A stretch of DNA of 64,000 bases from Neisseria subflava (GTDB lineage: Bacteria > Pseudomonadota > Gammaproteobacteria > Burkholderiales > Neisseriaceae), in assembly GCF_024205705.1 (NCBI RefSeq), contig NZ_CP073115.1, forward strand, positions 62,001 to 126,000, read 5' to 3'. Made by a program: the position numbers and the translations under genes. The first letter of the stretch is position 1; each line of letters opens with the position of its first letter. Under the pieces are notes generated by a model. It was not told the origin of the DNA, ran no database searches, and worked only from the letters and a program-made list of their open reading frames with translations. Positions 1-8,501 of this stretch are shown piece by piece.

Positions 1-58
1 CGGAGCCGACTGATAAAGCTGCGGTGGCAATCAAAGCAGAAAGTTGCGTAAATCTCAT
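1..58 (-). CDS. Exported protein, N-terminal fragment (runs off the window)
   Basis: Only the first 19 codons are present, reading leftward from an ATG at 58. They encode MRFTQLSALIATAALSVGS, which looks like the charged start and hydrophobic core of a Sec signal peptide. A purine-rich site (AAAGGAA) lies just upstream, and a Fur-like palindrome sits between the likely promoter and the start. The mature protein cannot be seen, so its function is unknown. Iron regulation is inference from the upstream box. Confidence 0.6.
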   Translation of the reverse strand, partial: MRFTQLSALIATAALSVGS

Positions 59-75
59 GAATCATTCCTTTAAAA

Positions 76-94
76 TATGATGATAACCATTATC
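76..94 (-). promoter_or_regulatory. Fur-box-like operator
   Basis: Read on the minus strand, the 19 bases are GATAATGGTTATCATCATA, close to the classical Fur consensus GATAATGATAATCATTATC. The site lies about 20 bases upstream of the truncated gene and just downstream of a plausible promoter (TTGAAA, 17 bases, TAAATT). Repression by iron-loaded Fur is inferred from the match and position. Confidence 0.55.
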
Positions 95-322
95 TTTTTG
101 TGAATTTAAAAGGTATTGAATCTTTTTTCAAGTGAAACGAGTGAGTAGACATATTTCGAAATAAAAAGTTTCATCATTAAAACGAAGGGATAGTGTTTGG
201 GTGTGCTGAAGACCTAGTAAAAAGGAATGATATGGGGTACCTAAAGCCATAGTGGGCAGTAGCTGGAATGGATAGGTAAAGGGTTTTTTATTGTAAAAAA
301 TAAAAGGTATCCGGTTGAAAAC

Positions 323-364
323 AAGGCCGTCTGAAACCTTGCAATCAGGGTTCAGACGGCCTTT
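323..364. terminator. Inverted uptake-sequence hairpin
   Basis: Two copies of the uptake sequence face each other (AAGGCCGTCTGAAACC and GGTTCAGACGGCCTT), making a strong stem. This is the usual neisserial dual-use terminator and uptake signal. It is a second stop behind ptsI. Confidence 0.7.
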
Positions 365-530
365 GGTGTGGGCATAAAAACTTTTATTTCACTTGCGCCC
401 TATATTTTTCAGACGGCCTGTAAGCAGTATTTGGGAAAAATGAAAAAGGTTGGTTTTTGAAATGGCGAAATAGGGAAGAAGAGGGCTTAAGGGAGAGTCG
501 GGCGTAAACCCAAAATGGGGACGAATAAAA

Positions 531-557
531 GGGCGTGTATCGAAACACGCCCTTTTT
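531..557 (-). terminator. ptsI rho-independent terminator
   Basis: GGGCGTGT and ACACGCCC pair around a 6-base loop, with AAAA on the left and TTTTT on the right, so the hairpin could work in both directions. It lies directly behind the ptsI stop codon and is independent of the uptake sequence. Confidence 0.75.
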
Positions 558-563
558 AGAGAT

Positions 564-2327
564 TCAGACGGCCTGTGATTCCGCCTGTTCGCTTTGGTTG
601 AGGATTTTAATCAGTTTTTCGGCTTTTTCCGGGTCTTCGCAGCGCAGGATTTTGGCGGCATCGTTTTCGAGATGGCCAGTGTGGCTGTGCAGGATGATGT
701 TTTTAACCGAAAGCAGGTTGTTGGGGTTCATGGAGAAGCGGCGCAAGCCCATGCCGAGCAACAGTCGGGTGAAGACGGTATCGCCGGCCATTTCGCCGCA
801 GATGGATACGCCTTTTTCCATGCGGTTGGCGGTACGGATAATGTGTTGCAGCGTTTTGAGGACGGCAGGGTGGCCGGGTTGGTAGAGGTGGCTGACGCTG
901 TCGTCGCCGCGGTCGACCGACAGGAGGTATTGAATCAGGTCGTTGGTGCCGATGGAAACGAAGTCGACGAGCTTGAGGATGCTGCCGACGGTCATGGCGG
1001 CGGACGGGATTTCAATCATGCAGCCGATGCTGACCGGGCCGAAGGTTTCGCCGCGTTCGGTCAGCTGGCGTTGGGCCGTGTCCAGATGGATAAGGCATTG
1101 GCGCACTTCGGAAATGGACGTAATCATCGGCCACATTATGCGCACGGGGCCGTGGGCGGCGGCACGGAGGATGGCGCGCATTTGGGTGCGGAACATGACC
1201 GGCTCGGCGAGGCACAGGCGGATGCCGGTCAGGCCGAGTGCGGGGTTGAGGCTGCCGTTGGGTGTGCTGTTTTGGCCGAACCAGCGCGGATTTTTATCGA
1301 CGCCCAAATCGACAGTGCGGATGGTGATGTTTTTGCCTTTGAGCTTTTTGACGATGCCGGCATAGACTTCGTATTGTTCATCTTCGGTCGGCATGTTGTC
1401 GCGGTTGAGGTAGAGGAATTCGCTGCGGAACAGGCCGACGCCGTCTGCGCCGAAGTTGTGCAGGGCTTTGATGTCTTCGGCGGATTCGATGTTGGCCAAA
1501 AGTTCGATGTTGATGCCGTCGGCCGTGGTGGCGGCGGTTTTTTTGATTTTGTTGAGTTCGCGCTTGTGGCTGCGGTATTCGCGGGCGAGGCGGCGGTATT
1601 CGTTGAGGACGACTTCGTCGGGATCGATGATGAGGACGCCGTTGATGCCGTCGACGATGACGATTTCGTTTTCGGTAATGAGTTTGCGGGCGTTATGCAG
1701 ACCGATGACGGACGGGATGTCGAGGCTGCGGCCCAAGATGGCGGTATGGCTGGTTGGCCCGCCGGCATCGGTTACGAAGGCGGTGATGTGCTGCTCTTTG
1801 AACAATACGGTATCGGCAGGCGAGAGGTCGTGCGCGATGAGGACGGTGTCGTCAAACAGGTTGCCGGCGAGGTTGATTTCGTTGCTTTGGCCGACAAGGT
1901 TGTTGTGGATGCGGCGGACGACTTGGAGCATGTCTTGTTTGCGTTCGCGCAGGTAGTCGTCGTCGATGCTGTCGAACTGGGCGGCAAGCTTGTCGCTTTG
2001 CAGTTTTAATGCCCATTCGGCGTTGATTTTCTGCTCGCGCAAAATGTCGATGGGTTCGCGCGAGAGGGTAACGTCGGTCAGCAGCATCAGGTGCAGGGAG
2101 ATGAACGCGCCCAATTCGGTCGGGGCGTTTTCGGGAATCGCGCCGCGCAGCTGTTCCAGTTCTTTGCGCGTGGCTTTGATGGCGTTGTCAAAACGGGCAA
2201 CTTCGGCATCGAGTTTGTCGGGATCAATGTCGTATTGGGGGACTTCCGTTGTGCCGCGCGTGATGAGGTGGGCGTGGCCGATGGCAATGCCTTTGCCCGC
2301 AGCTACACCGTGTAGGACGATGCTCAT
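564..2327 (-). CDS. ptsI: PTS enzyme I (phosphoenolpyruvate-protein phosphotransferase)
   Basis: Enzyme I takes phosphate from phosphoenolpyruvate onto a histidine and passes it to HPr in the cytoplasm. The 587-residue length is normal. The phosphohistidine motif GGPTSHTAILGRS is visible with His194, and the PEP-binding C-terminal barrel has the conserved SICGEMAGD segment. The ATG overlaps the ptsH stop by one base (TAATG), so the two are translationally coupled. No sugar-specific EIIB or EIIC gene is nearby. As in other Neisseria, a mainly regulatory role is likely, which is inference. Confidence 0.97.
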   Translation of the reverse strand: MSIVLHGVAAGKGIAIGHAHLITRGTTEVPQYDIDPDKLDAEVARFDNAIKATRKELEQLRGAIPENAPTELGAFISLHLMLLTDVTLSREPIDILREQKINAEWALKLQSDKLAAQFDSIDDDYLRERKQDMLQVVRRIHNNLVGQSNEINLAGNLFDDTVLIAHDLSPADTVLFKEQHITAFVTDAGGPTSHTAILGRSLDIPSVIGLHNARKLITENEIVIVDGINGVLIIDPDEVVLNEYRRLAREYRSHKRELNKIKKTAATTADGINIELLANIESAEDIKALHNFGADGVGLFRSEFLYLNRDNMPTEDEQYEVYAGIVKKLKGKNITIRTVDLGVDKNPRWFGQNSTPNGSLNPALGLTGIRLCLAEPVMFRTQMRAILRAAAHGPVRIMWPMITSISEVRQCLIHLDTAQRQLTERGETFGPVSIGCMIEIPSAAMTVGSILKLVDFVSIGTNDLIQYLLSVDRGDDSVSHLYQPGHPAVLKTLQHIIRTANRMEKGVSICGEMAGDTVFTRLLLGMGLRRFSMNPNNLLSVKNIILHSHTGHLENDAAKILRCEDPEKAEKLIKILNQSEQAESQAV

Positions 2328-2596
2328 TATTCGCCCTCGCCGAAGTAGTCGTTGATGAGGTCGGTCAACGCCTGCATGGCGGCGGCTTCGTCTGCGCCTT
2401 CTGTTTCCAGCTCAATCACGGTGCCTTTGGCGGCGGCCAGCATCATCAGGCCCATGATACTTTTGCCGTTGACGCGGTTACCGTTTTTGGTGACCCAGAC
2501 TTCGCTTTGGAATTGGGAGGCGGTTTGGGTGAATTTGCTGGAGGCGCGCGCGTGCAGGCCGAGTTTATTGATGATTTCGATTTCTTGTTTGAGCAT
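2327..2596 (-). CDS. ptsH: HPr phosphocarrier protein
   Basis: HPr shuttles phosphate between enzyme I and EIIA proteins. The 89 residues include the active-site segment KLGLHARAS with His15, and the regulatory site GKSIMGL with Ser46, the residue phosphorylated by HPr kinase in organisms that have it. Both sites are intact. It sits between the EIIA gene upstream and ptsI downstream in one operon and overlaps ptsI by one base. Confidence 0.97.
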   Translation of the reverse strand: MLKQEIEIINKLGLHARASSKFTQTASQFQSEVWVTKNGNRVNGKSIMGLMMLAAAKGTVIELETEGADEAAAMQALTDLINDYFGEGE

Positions 2597-2645
2597 GGAT
2601 GTCCCCTAAATGTAATGTTCGTAAAGTGAATGTTTTCAGACGGCC

Positions 2646-3074
2646 TTAGCCGTGTTCTTTGCACACTAGGTCTTCAGGTGCGGATGTAATGGCGAAAATG
2701 CCCCGGATGGCGGCTTCTTTGACGGTTTCGGTGAAGTCGGAGAGGTTTTCGGCTTGTGATGAGTATTGGATGGCTTTAATCATCATCGGGGCGTTGAGGC
2801 CGGTCAGGATGGCGGATTTGTTTTCGCGCACCAGTCGGCGTGCGGCGTTGCACGGGGTTGCGCCGAAGATGTCGGTCATGATCAGCACGCCGCGGTTGTC
2901 GGGAAATTCCTGCAACGCGGCGATGGCATTGTTGATGATGTCGTTTTGATCTTCGTCGGGCTGTACGCCGAGGATGTGGAGATTTTCGGGGAAGCCGTTG
3001 GGAAAGAAATGGTCGGCCAAACCGCGATAGGCTTCACCTATGGTTTCATGTGTAATGATTAACAAACCTATCAT
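2646..3074 (-). CDS. PTS EIIA, mannose-family type
   Basis: This 142-residue protein matches the EIIA-Man (ManX N-terminal) fold. It opens with the MIGLLIITHE segment, whose His9 is the expected phosphorylation site, and contains the family stretch VLIMTDIFGATPCN. It is the first gene of the EIIA-ptsH-ptsI operon, 49 bases before ptsH. With no EIIB/C partner in view it probably reports PTS phosphorylation state rather than importing a sugar. That role is inference. Confidence 0.9.
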   Translation of the reverse strand: MIGLLIITHETIGEAYRGLADHFFPNGFPENLHILGVQPDEDQNDIINNAIAALQEFPDNRGVLIMTDIFGATPCNAARRLVRENKSAILTGLNAPMMIKAIQYSSQAENLSDFTETVKEAAIRGIFAITSAPEDLVCKEHG

Positions 3075-3098
3075 GATGTGTTCCTATTATTGGGGTTG

Positions 3099-3128
3099 AG
3101 GCCGTCTGAAGATTTTTCAGACGGCCTT
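3099..3128. terminator. Inverted uptake-sequence hairpin behind hpt
   Basis: AGGCCGTCTGAA and TTCAGACGGCCT face each other with a short loop, directly after the hpt stop and before the EIIA gene. It separates the two transcription units. Confidence 0.75.
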
Positions 3129-3132
3129 TGTT

Positions 3133-3696
3133 TTATTTATTGTTTAAGGCGTAGATTTCGCCGAGGTTGCGCCAGCAGCCGGCGGCATCCATGCCGTAAC
3201 CGAAAACGTAGCGGTTGGGTACGTCCAAACCGACATAATCGGCTTTGGTCGGTTTTTCTTTGTCGATCAGCTTGTTGGCAAATACGGCCGCACGGCAGCT
3301 TGCTGCGCCCATTTCCAACAGTTTTTCCTGAATGGCGGCCATGGTGTGGCCTTCGTCCAGAATGTCGTCCAAAACGACTACATCACGGCCTTTGATTTGC
3401 TCGGGGTCGGGCATGCGTTTCCAGTTGAACGCGCCGCCTGCGAGCTTGTCGCCGTAGCGGGAAACGTGGACGTAGTCAAAGTCCAAAGGGAAACGCAACA
3501 GCGGCAGCAGCTGTCCTGTAAACACCACCGCTCCACCCATTACAGGCAGGAGCAGGGGGTATTTGTCGCCCAAGTCGCGGGTAATGTCGTCGGCAACTTT
3601 TTGCAAGGCCGCGCGGCATTGTTCTTGGCCAAACAGCAAGTCGGCATTGTCCAGCATGGCTTGGGTTTCAAGGCGTTTGGTTTCTAAGTCGGTCAT
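3133..3696 (-). CDS. hpt: Hypoxanthine/guanine phosphoribosyltransferase
   Basis: This purine-salvage enzyme joins hypoxanthine or guanine to PRPP to give IMP or GMP. The 187 residues show the type I phosphoribosyltransferase PRPP loop VVVLDDILDEGHT at about 106-118 and the upstream LLPVMGGAVVFTG flexible-loop region. Length and motifs agree with other neisserial Hpt proteins. It is flanked by terminators and appears monocistronic. Confidence 0.93.
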   Translation of the reverse strand: MTDLETKRLETQAMLDNADLLFGQEQCRAALQKVADDITRDLGDKYPLLLPVMGGAVVFTGQLLPLLRFPLDFDYVHVSRYGDKLAGGAFNWKRMPDPEQIKGRDVVVLDDILDEGHTMAAIQEKLLEMGAASCRAAVFANKLIDKEKPTKADYVGLDVPNRYVFGYGMDAAGCWRNLGEIYALNNK

Positions 3697-3810
3697 GATA
3701 GGTCGTGTTGAGTGCGGTTAAAAACAAATTATATAGCGGATTCAATCAATTTTCGATACAAGGCGCGGCAATAGTGTAGTGAAAGTGAAGGGAATTTGAG
3801 CCGATCACGT

Positions 3811-5340
3811 TCAGACGGCCTTTTGCCCCTCCGCTTCGTCCACCAGCAAAAATGCCGTCAAAGCCAAAGCGGTCAATACCGCCGTCAACACCATCGCCCG
3901 TCCGTAATTGTCCGCACCGGCACGTCCAAGATAATCGTAAATCAAAGTGGTCAGCGTCTGCCATTCGGGGCGCGACAGGAATAATGTGGCTGCAAATTCG
4001 CCGATACACGTTGCCGAAGCCAAAGTCAGACCGCGCCGTAAGGCCGGTTTCAATAAAGGCGCGGTTACATAACAGGCCGTCTGAAAACCGTTTGCGCCCA
4101 TGGTGCGCGCCGCCGCCGCGTAATCTTTGGGCAAACTGTCCCATGCGGCCAATACGTCTTTGGCCACAAACGGATACGCCAACAGCGCGTAAGTCGCCGT
4201 CAGCAGCCACAGCGAAGCCGTCCACTGCGGATAGAGCAGCAAAACGCCGAACGCGATGCACACGGGCGACACCATAAACGGCAAAAACATCAGCGCGCGC
4301 AACCACGCCATTTGTCGTGCCGCCGCCGCATACAGTACGCCCAATACCGTCGCCGCCGCCACGGCAGCCGCAGAGAAACGGACGGTGTTCCACACCGCCG
4401 CCCACGTTTGCGCTTCCAGCAAGACTGCCCAAGAAGAGCCTGCCGATACCGCCTTGAGCCACACCGCCGCCAAGGGCAGCAGGCAGCATACTGCCAACAT
4501 GGCCAATACCGTTGCCGTCAGCCATTTTTCCCAAGCCCATATCGGCGCACACGGAGGCAAAGGCGAGACCGACTTATCCACAGCCACGCGCCTGCTCCAA
4601 TACGCATACAAACCGCCTGCCGCCGCCGTAACCGCCAGCACCAGCCACACCAACACCGATGCACGCGCCATGTCCAACTCATACGCCACCAGCAGGTAGA
4701 TTTCCACTTCCACCGTCGCAAAACGTTCGCCGCCGAGCAGCAAGGCCAGTCCGAAGCCTGAAAAACAATATAAAAACACCAGACACGCGCCACCGGCAAC
4801 CCACGCACGCACCACCGGCCATTCGACCCAGACAAACCGCCGCCACGCGTCCGCGCCCAAAGATTGCGCCGACAGCAACCGCGCCTGCGGCACACGCACA
4901 AATCCCTGATACGCCGAGCGCACCAAAACCGGCAGGTTGAAAAACACATTGCCGTAAATCAGCAGCCACGGCGTGTCCTGCCAACCTGCCACCAGCATAC
5001 CGTGTGCGCCAAACAAGGCCAGCACGCCCATGCCCGCCACCAAAGTCGGCATCACAAAAGGCAGCATCAGCAGGCGTAAAACCGTGCGCCGTCCGGCAAA
5101 GTCCATCCGCGCTAGCACCCACGCCGCAGGCACGCCCAAAGCCGTGACCAAAACGCAGGTCAAAACTGCCTGCGCCACCGTCCAGCCCAAGCGCAGGCGC
5201 ATATAGTCATCAGCCACCACTTCCGCCCAAGCGCCTTCGCCGTCGTAAAACGCCAGTGACAGCAAAGGCGCGGCCACCATGACCGCTAAGAAACCCAAAG
5301 GCAGAAGCAACAGCGCAAACCGCCGAATCCAAACCTGCAT
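3811..5340 (-). CDS. thiP: ABC transporter permease, ThiP/FbpB type
   Basis: A 509-residue integral membrane protein with about 12 hydrophobic segments, made of two fused permease halves as in ThiP (thiamine) and FbpB (iron) transporters. The first half contains LMLPFVMPTLVAGMGVLALFG. The second carries the permease contact region before CIGEFAATLFLSRPEW. The pattern is closest to ThiP as I recall it. No ATPase or binding-protein gene is adjacent, so substrate is not fixed by context. Thiamine is preferred and ferric iron is the alternative. Confidence 0.72.
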   Translation of the reverse strand: MQVWIRRFALLLLPLGFLAVMVAAPLLSLAFYDGEGAWAEVVADDYMRLRLGWTVAQAVLTCVLVTALGVPAAWVLARMDFAGRRTVLRLLMLPFVMPTLVAGMGVLALFGAHGMLVAGWQDTPWLLIYGNVFFNLPVLVRSAYQGFVRVPQARLLSAQSLGADAWRRFVWVEWPVVRAWVAGGACLVFLYCFSGFGLALLLGGERFATVEVEIYLLVAYELDMARASVLVWLVLAVTAAAGGLYAYWSRRVAVDKSVSPLPPCAPIWAWEKWLTATVLAMLAVCCLLPLAAVWLKAVSAGSSWAVLLEAQTWAAVWNTVRFSAAAVAAATVLGVLYAAAARQMAWLRALMFLPFMVSPVCIAFGVLLLYPQWTASLWLLTATYALLAYPFVAKDVLAAWDSLPKDYAAAARTMGANGFQTACYVTAPLLKPALRRGLTLASATCIGEFAATLFLSRPEWQTLTTLIYDYLGRAGADNYGRAMVLTAVLTALALTAFLLVDEAEGQKAV

Positions 5341-5574
5341 CGATGCGTACCCGAGAATAAAAACGCCTATTTTAGCCCGAGTTCGGTATAGAAGGTGGTA
5401 TTCCTGCCCTTGTTTTCAGACGGCCTGTGTAGCTTTACGGATAAAACCGCTGTTTCTTCAAGTTTTCCAAACATTTACGAAATCTCTTCAAAAAGGCAAC
5501 ATAATTGGTTGGGCATTTTTGTTACAATGCCGCCGATTCAAAAAACCAAACAAATCAAAAAACAAGGAAACATT

Positions 5575-6105
5575 ATGACCGCTACACGTCCACAAACCTA
5601 CGATGCCGTCGCGCGCGTGTTGCACTGGCTGACCGTACTCGGTTTCATCGGCATCCTCTCCACCATTACCGTTTGGACCATCTATGATGGCGAAGAATGG
5701 GTCAAATCGCTCTTCGGCGTGCATAAATCCATCGGTTTCATCACGCTGTTGGTGATTGCTGTGCGCGTTGTTTGGGCTTTGCTCAATGCGTCCAAACGTC
5801 CTGCCGCCGACAGCTTTGCCGCCAAAGCAGGCCACCTTGCCCTTTACGTCTTCATGCTCGCCGTTCCCGTTATCGGCATGATCCGCCAATACGGCGGCGG
5901 CCGCGGCCCTTTGAAAGTATTCGGTGTCGAAGTGATGCAGGGTTCGCCTGAAAAAATTGAATGGATGTCCAACCTCGGCAATATGGCACACGGCAAACTC
6001 GGCTGGCTGCTCTTCGCACTTGTCGCCGGCCACATCGCCATGGTCGTCGTCCACCGCCTTCAAGGCCACGACGTTTTATACCGCATGATCGGCCGCCGTT
6101 CTTAA
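5575..6105 (+). CDS. Cytochrome b561 family protein
   Basis: A four-helix di-heme membrane cytochrome of the CybB type, expected to move electrons between the quinone pool and acceptors in the inner membrane. The ATG at 5575 gives 176 residues starting MTATRPQTYDAVARVLHW. His17 and further histidines in HKSIG and GHIAMVVVH sit in the helices as likely heme ligands. The open frame extends further upstream but lacks b561 character there, and AAGGAAAC lies just before this ATG. It has its own terminator. Confidence 0.88.
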   Translation: MTATRPQTYDAVARVLHWLTVLGFIGILSTITVWTIYDGEEWVKSLFGVHKSIGFITLLVIAVRVVWALLNASKRPAADSFAAKAGHLALYVFMLAVPVIGMIRQYGGGRGPLKVFGVEVMQGSPEKIEWMSNLGNMAHGKLGWLLFALVAGHIAMVVVHRLQGHDVLYRMIGRRS

Positions 6106-6125
6106 GTGTAAAACGGTAAACAGCC

Positions 6126-6180
6126 AAGGCCGTCTGAAAACAGTTTGACCAAGCAAAAACTGTTTTCAGACGGCCTTTTT
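6126..6180. terminator. Long uptake-sequence hairpin after cytochrome b561
   Basis: The arms extend past the uptake sequence to about 21 bases each (AAGGCCGTCTGAAAACAGTTT and its complement) and end in a T run. It is a strong rho-independent terminator for the cytochrome gene. Confidence 0.85.
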
Positions 6181-6261
6181 GTATTTGTGTTAATCTGCAA
6201 AAGTAGGGCAGGCATTTTGCCTGACGTTGTCCAAATACTGTAAACCGTACCGAGAAACACC

Positions 6262-7266
6262 ATGACTGCTCCCATTCTCGCCATCACTTCCGGCGAACCG
6301 GCCGGCATCGGCCCCGACATCTGCCTCGATTTGGCTTTCGCCGATCTTCCTTGCCGCCCCGTTGTTTTGTGTGACAAAAACCTATTGGCGCAAAGGGCCG
6401 GACAGCTCGGCAAATCCGTCATCCTGCGCGACTTCCAAGCCCAAGCGGCTGATCCGTTGCCCAAGGGCGAACTCGAAGTCCTGCATATTCCTTTAGATGC
6501 CGAGTGTCGGGCAGGCGAACTCAATCCTGCCAATGCCGCGTATGTCCTCCGGCTGCTGGATACGGCGTATCAGGGCATTTCAGACGGCCTGTTTGCCGGT
6601 ATGGTTACCGCGCCGCTGCATAAAGGCATCATCAACGATGCCCACGCAGGCAACGGCTTTTTTAGCGGTCATACCGAATACCTCGCCGAAAAAAGCCATA
6701 CCGAACAAGTCGTCATGATGTTGACCGGCGGCGGCCTGCGTGTGGCATTGGTCACCACTCATCTGCCACTTAAAGACATTTCCGCCGCCATCACGAAGCC
6801 TTTAATCGAGTCGGTTGTCCGCATTCTTGAACACGACCTGCGCCATAAGTTCGGCATAGCCAAACCGGTCATCCTCGTTACCGGCCTCAATCCCCACGCG
6901 GGCGAAGGCGGCCATTTGGGACACGAAGAAATCGACACCATTATTCCGGCACTTCATGCCCTGCAGGCCGAAGGCATAGACGCGCGCGGCCCTTATCCGG
7001 CCGATACCGTGTTCCAACCCTTCCTGCTCAAAGATGCCGATGCCGTCCTCGCCATGTATCACGACCAAGGGCTGCCGGTACTCAAATACGCCGGTTTCGG
7101 CGAAGGCGTGAACATCACCCTCGGCCTGCCCTTTATCCGCACCTCTGTCGATCATGGCACGGCCTTGAACTTGGCAGGCACGGGCAAAGCCGACTCCGGC
7201 AGCCTGATTACCGCCGTCCGCGCCGCGCTTGATATGGCGCACAATATGCAGAAACAGGCCGTCTGA
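6262..7266 (+). CDS. pdxA: 4-hydroxythreonine-4-phosphate dehydrogenase
   Basis: PdxA oxidises 4-phosphohydroxy-L-threonine in the DXP-dependent route to pyridoxal phosphate. The 334-residue protein begins with the signature ITSGEPAGIGPDICL and carries the metal-binding histidines in GHTEYLAE, MYHDQGLPVLKY and TSVDHGTALNLAGTG. Two uptake sequences lie inside or at the end of the gene. It is a single-gene unit ending at the bidirectional hairpin it shares with the convergent peptidase gene. Confidence 0.96.
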   Translation: MTAPILAITSGEPAGIGPDICLDLAFADLPCRPVVLCDKNLLAQRAGQLGKSVILRDFQAQAADPLPKGELEVLHIPLDAECRAGELNPANAAYVLRLLDTAYQGISDGLFAGMVTAPLHKGIINDAHAGNGFFSGHTEYLAEKSHTEQVVMMLTGGGLRVALVTTHLPLKDISAAITKPLIESVVRILEHDLRHKFGIAKPVILVTGLNPHAGEGGHLGHEEIDTIIPALHALQAEGIDARGPYPADTVFQPFLLKDADAVLAMYHDQGLPVLKYAGFGEGVNITLGLPFIRTSVDHGTALNLAGTGKADSGSLITAVRAALDMAHNMQKQAV

Positions 7267-7397
7267 AGCGTGGAGGTTTAATCGTTTGCAGGCGTAAAGA
7301 GTTCCCATAAAAGTATCATCAGGGGTATTTACCTGTCGGTTGATGAAGCCGACAAATGTTTGGACAATAATCAGCGTTTTATTTTAAAAACCATATA

Positions 7398-7446
7398 AAA
7401 AGGCCGTCTGAAGCCCCATGTTTTGGGTTTCAGACGGCCTTTTGGT
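7398..7446. terminator. Bidirectional hairpin between pdxA and the S49 peptidase
   Basis: Inverted uptake sequences with an A run on the left and a T run on the right lie between two convergent genes. The structure can stop transcription from both sides. Confidence 0.8.
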
Positions 7447-7451
7447 TTTTT

Positions 7452-8447
7452 TTACCAAATTTCAGACAAAGTTTCTTTGACTTTGGCCTTCACTTCCGCA
7501 CCGAAGCGGCGGCTGAGCATTTTGCTGAAATCGTCTTGCGGCGTGTAGTTGACCAGCTCGGGGGCTTTGACGACATTGCGGGCAACGCTGTAAATGCTGC
7601 CGAAGTCGTCAATCAGGCCGACCTGTTTGGCTTCTTTGCCGGTATAGATGCGGCCGCTGAAAACATCGGGATACTGTTTGTCTTTCAACCTTGCGCCGCG
7701 GCCGAGTTTGACGGCTTTGATAAATTCTTGGTGGATATCGCCCAACATGGTTTCCCAAATTTGGGTTTGCGCCGGCGTTTCAGGCGTGAAAGGGTCGCCC
7801 ATGCCTTTGTTGCTGCCGGCGGTTTTCAGACGGCGTTTGACACCGGCTTTGTCCATCAAGCCGGTAAAGTCAAAACCACCGCCGATCACGCCGATGCTGC
7901 CGACAATGCTGGACGGGTCGGCGTAAATTTTGTCGGCAGCGGCGGCAATGTAGTAGCAGCCGGAAGCGCACATGTCTTCGGCAACGAGGTAAACAGGGAT
8001 GTCTTTGTGTTCGGCTTTGAGGCGGCGGACTTCGTTAAAGGCCGTGTTGGACACGACAGGCGAACCGCCGGGGCTGTTGGCGCGGATGATGATGGCTTTG
8101 GCGTTGCCGTTTTCGTAGGCGGCTTCCATGCTGTCGCGCAGGATTTGGACTTGGTCGTCGATGTCGTTGCCGATTTCGCCGGTCAGGTCGATAACGGCGG
8201 TGTGTTCGCTGCGGGCTTGGACCGACGTGGTTTTTCCTTCTTCTTCTGCAAGGCCGAAAATCAGGCTGAGGAAGATGAGGACGGCGACGCCGCGCCAGAT
8301 ATTGCGCCAAATGCGGGCGCGGCGTTGTTCTTGGTAGGCTGCGAGGAGGACTTCGCGCAGGGTGTTGCGCTCCCAGTTGTCAACGGGGGTGGAGGCTGAA
8401 GAGGGTGTGTTTTGGGCATCGCCTTCACGGTGGATTCGGTATTGCAT
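7452..8447 (-). CDS. sppA: Signal peptide peptidase SppA-type (S49 family)
   Basis: A membrane-bound serine protease thought to degrade cleaved signal peptides. The 331 residues have a cytoplasmic N-terminus, one membrane segment at about 52-67, then a ClpP-like fold with RANSPGGSP and the nucleophile region EDMCASGCYYIAAA (Ser162). The general base lysine is in the following RRLKTAGSNKG stretch (Lys208 or Lys214). The length matches the short one-domain form. It stands alone between two uptake-sequence hairpins. Confidence 0.9.
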   Translation of the reverse strand: MQYRIHREGDAQNTPSSASTPVDNWERNTLREVLLAAYQEQRRARIWRNIWRGVAVLIFLSLIFGLAEEEGKTTSVQARSEHTAVIDLTGEIGNDIDDQVQILRDSMEAAYENGNAKAIIIRANSPGGSPVVSNTAFNEVRRLKAEHKDIPVYLVAEDMCASGCYYIAAAADKIYADPSSIVGSIGVIGGGFDFTGLMDKAGVKRRLKTAGSNKGMGDPFTPETPAQTQIWETMLGDIHQEFIKAVKLGRGARLKDKQYPDVFSGRIYTGKEAKQVGLIDDFGSIYSVARNVVKAPELVNYTPQDDFSKMLSRRFGAEVKAKVKETLSEIW

Positions 8448-8501
8448 GATGTGATGTGCTTTCGTGCAGGCCGTCTGAATGTTCAGACGGCCTTATCGGT
8501 T

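Larger units (their letters stand above)
95..563. other. Intergenic region with stacked terminators
   Basis: No convincing gene is seen between the truncated exported protein and the 3' end of ptsI. The stretch holds the ptsI terminator near 531-557, an inverted pair of uptake sequences at 323-364 and a single uptake sequence near 407-420. The rest is AT-rich and unremarkable. Confidence 0.6.

Noticed and set aside
594..2009. Long plus-strand open frame opposite ptsI (471 residues)
   Set aside because: It is a GC-driven shadow of ptsI: low-complexity Ala/Val/Asp/Phe composition, no domain, and the opposite strand is a certain gene.
3746..4552. Minus-strand frame overlapping the ThiP-like permease
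   Set aside because: It lies in another frame of a clear permease gene and encodes Gly/Arg-rich sequence with no family features.
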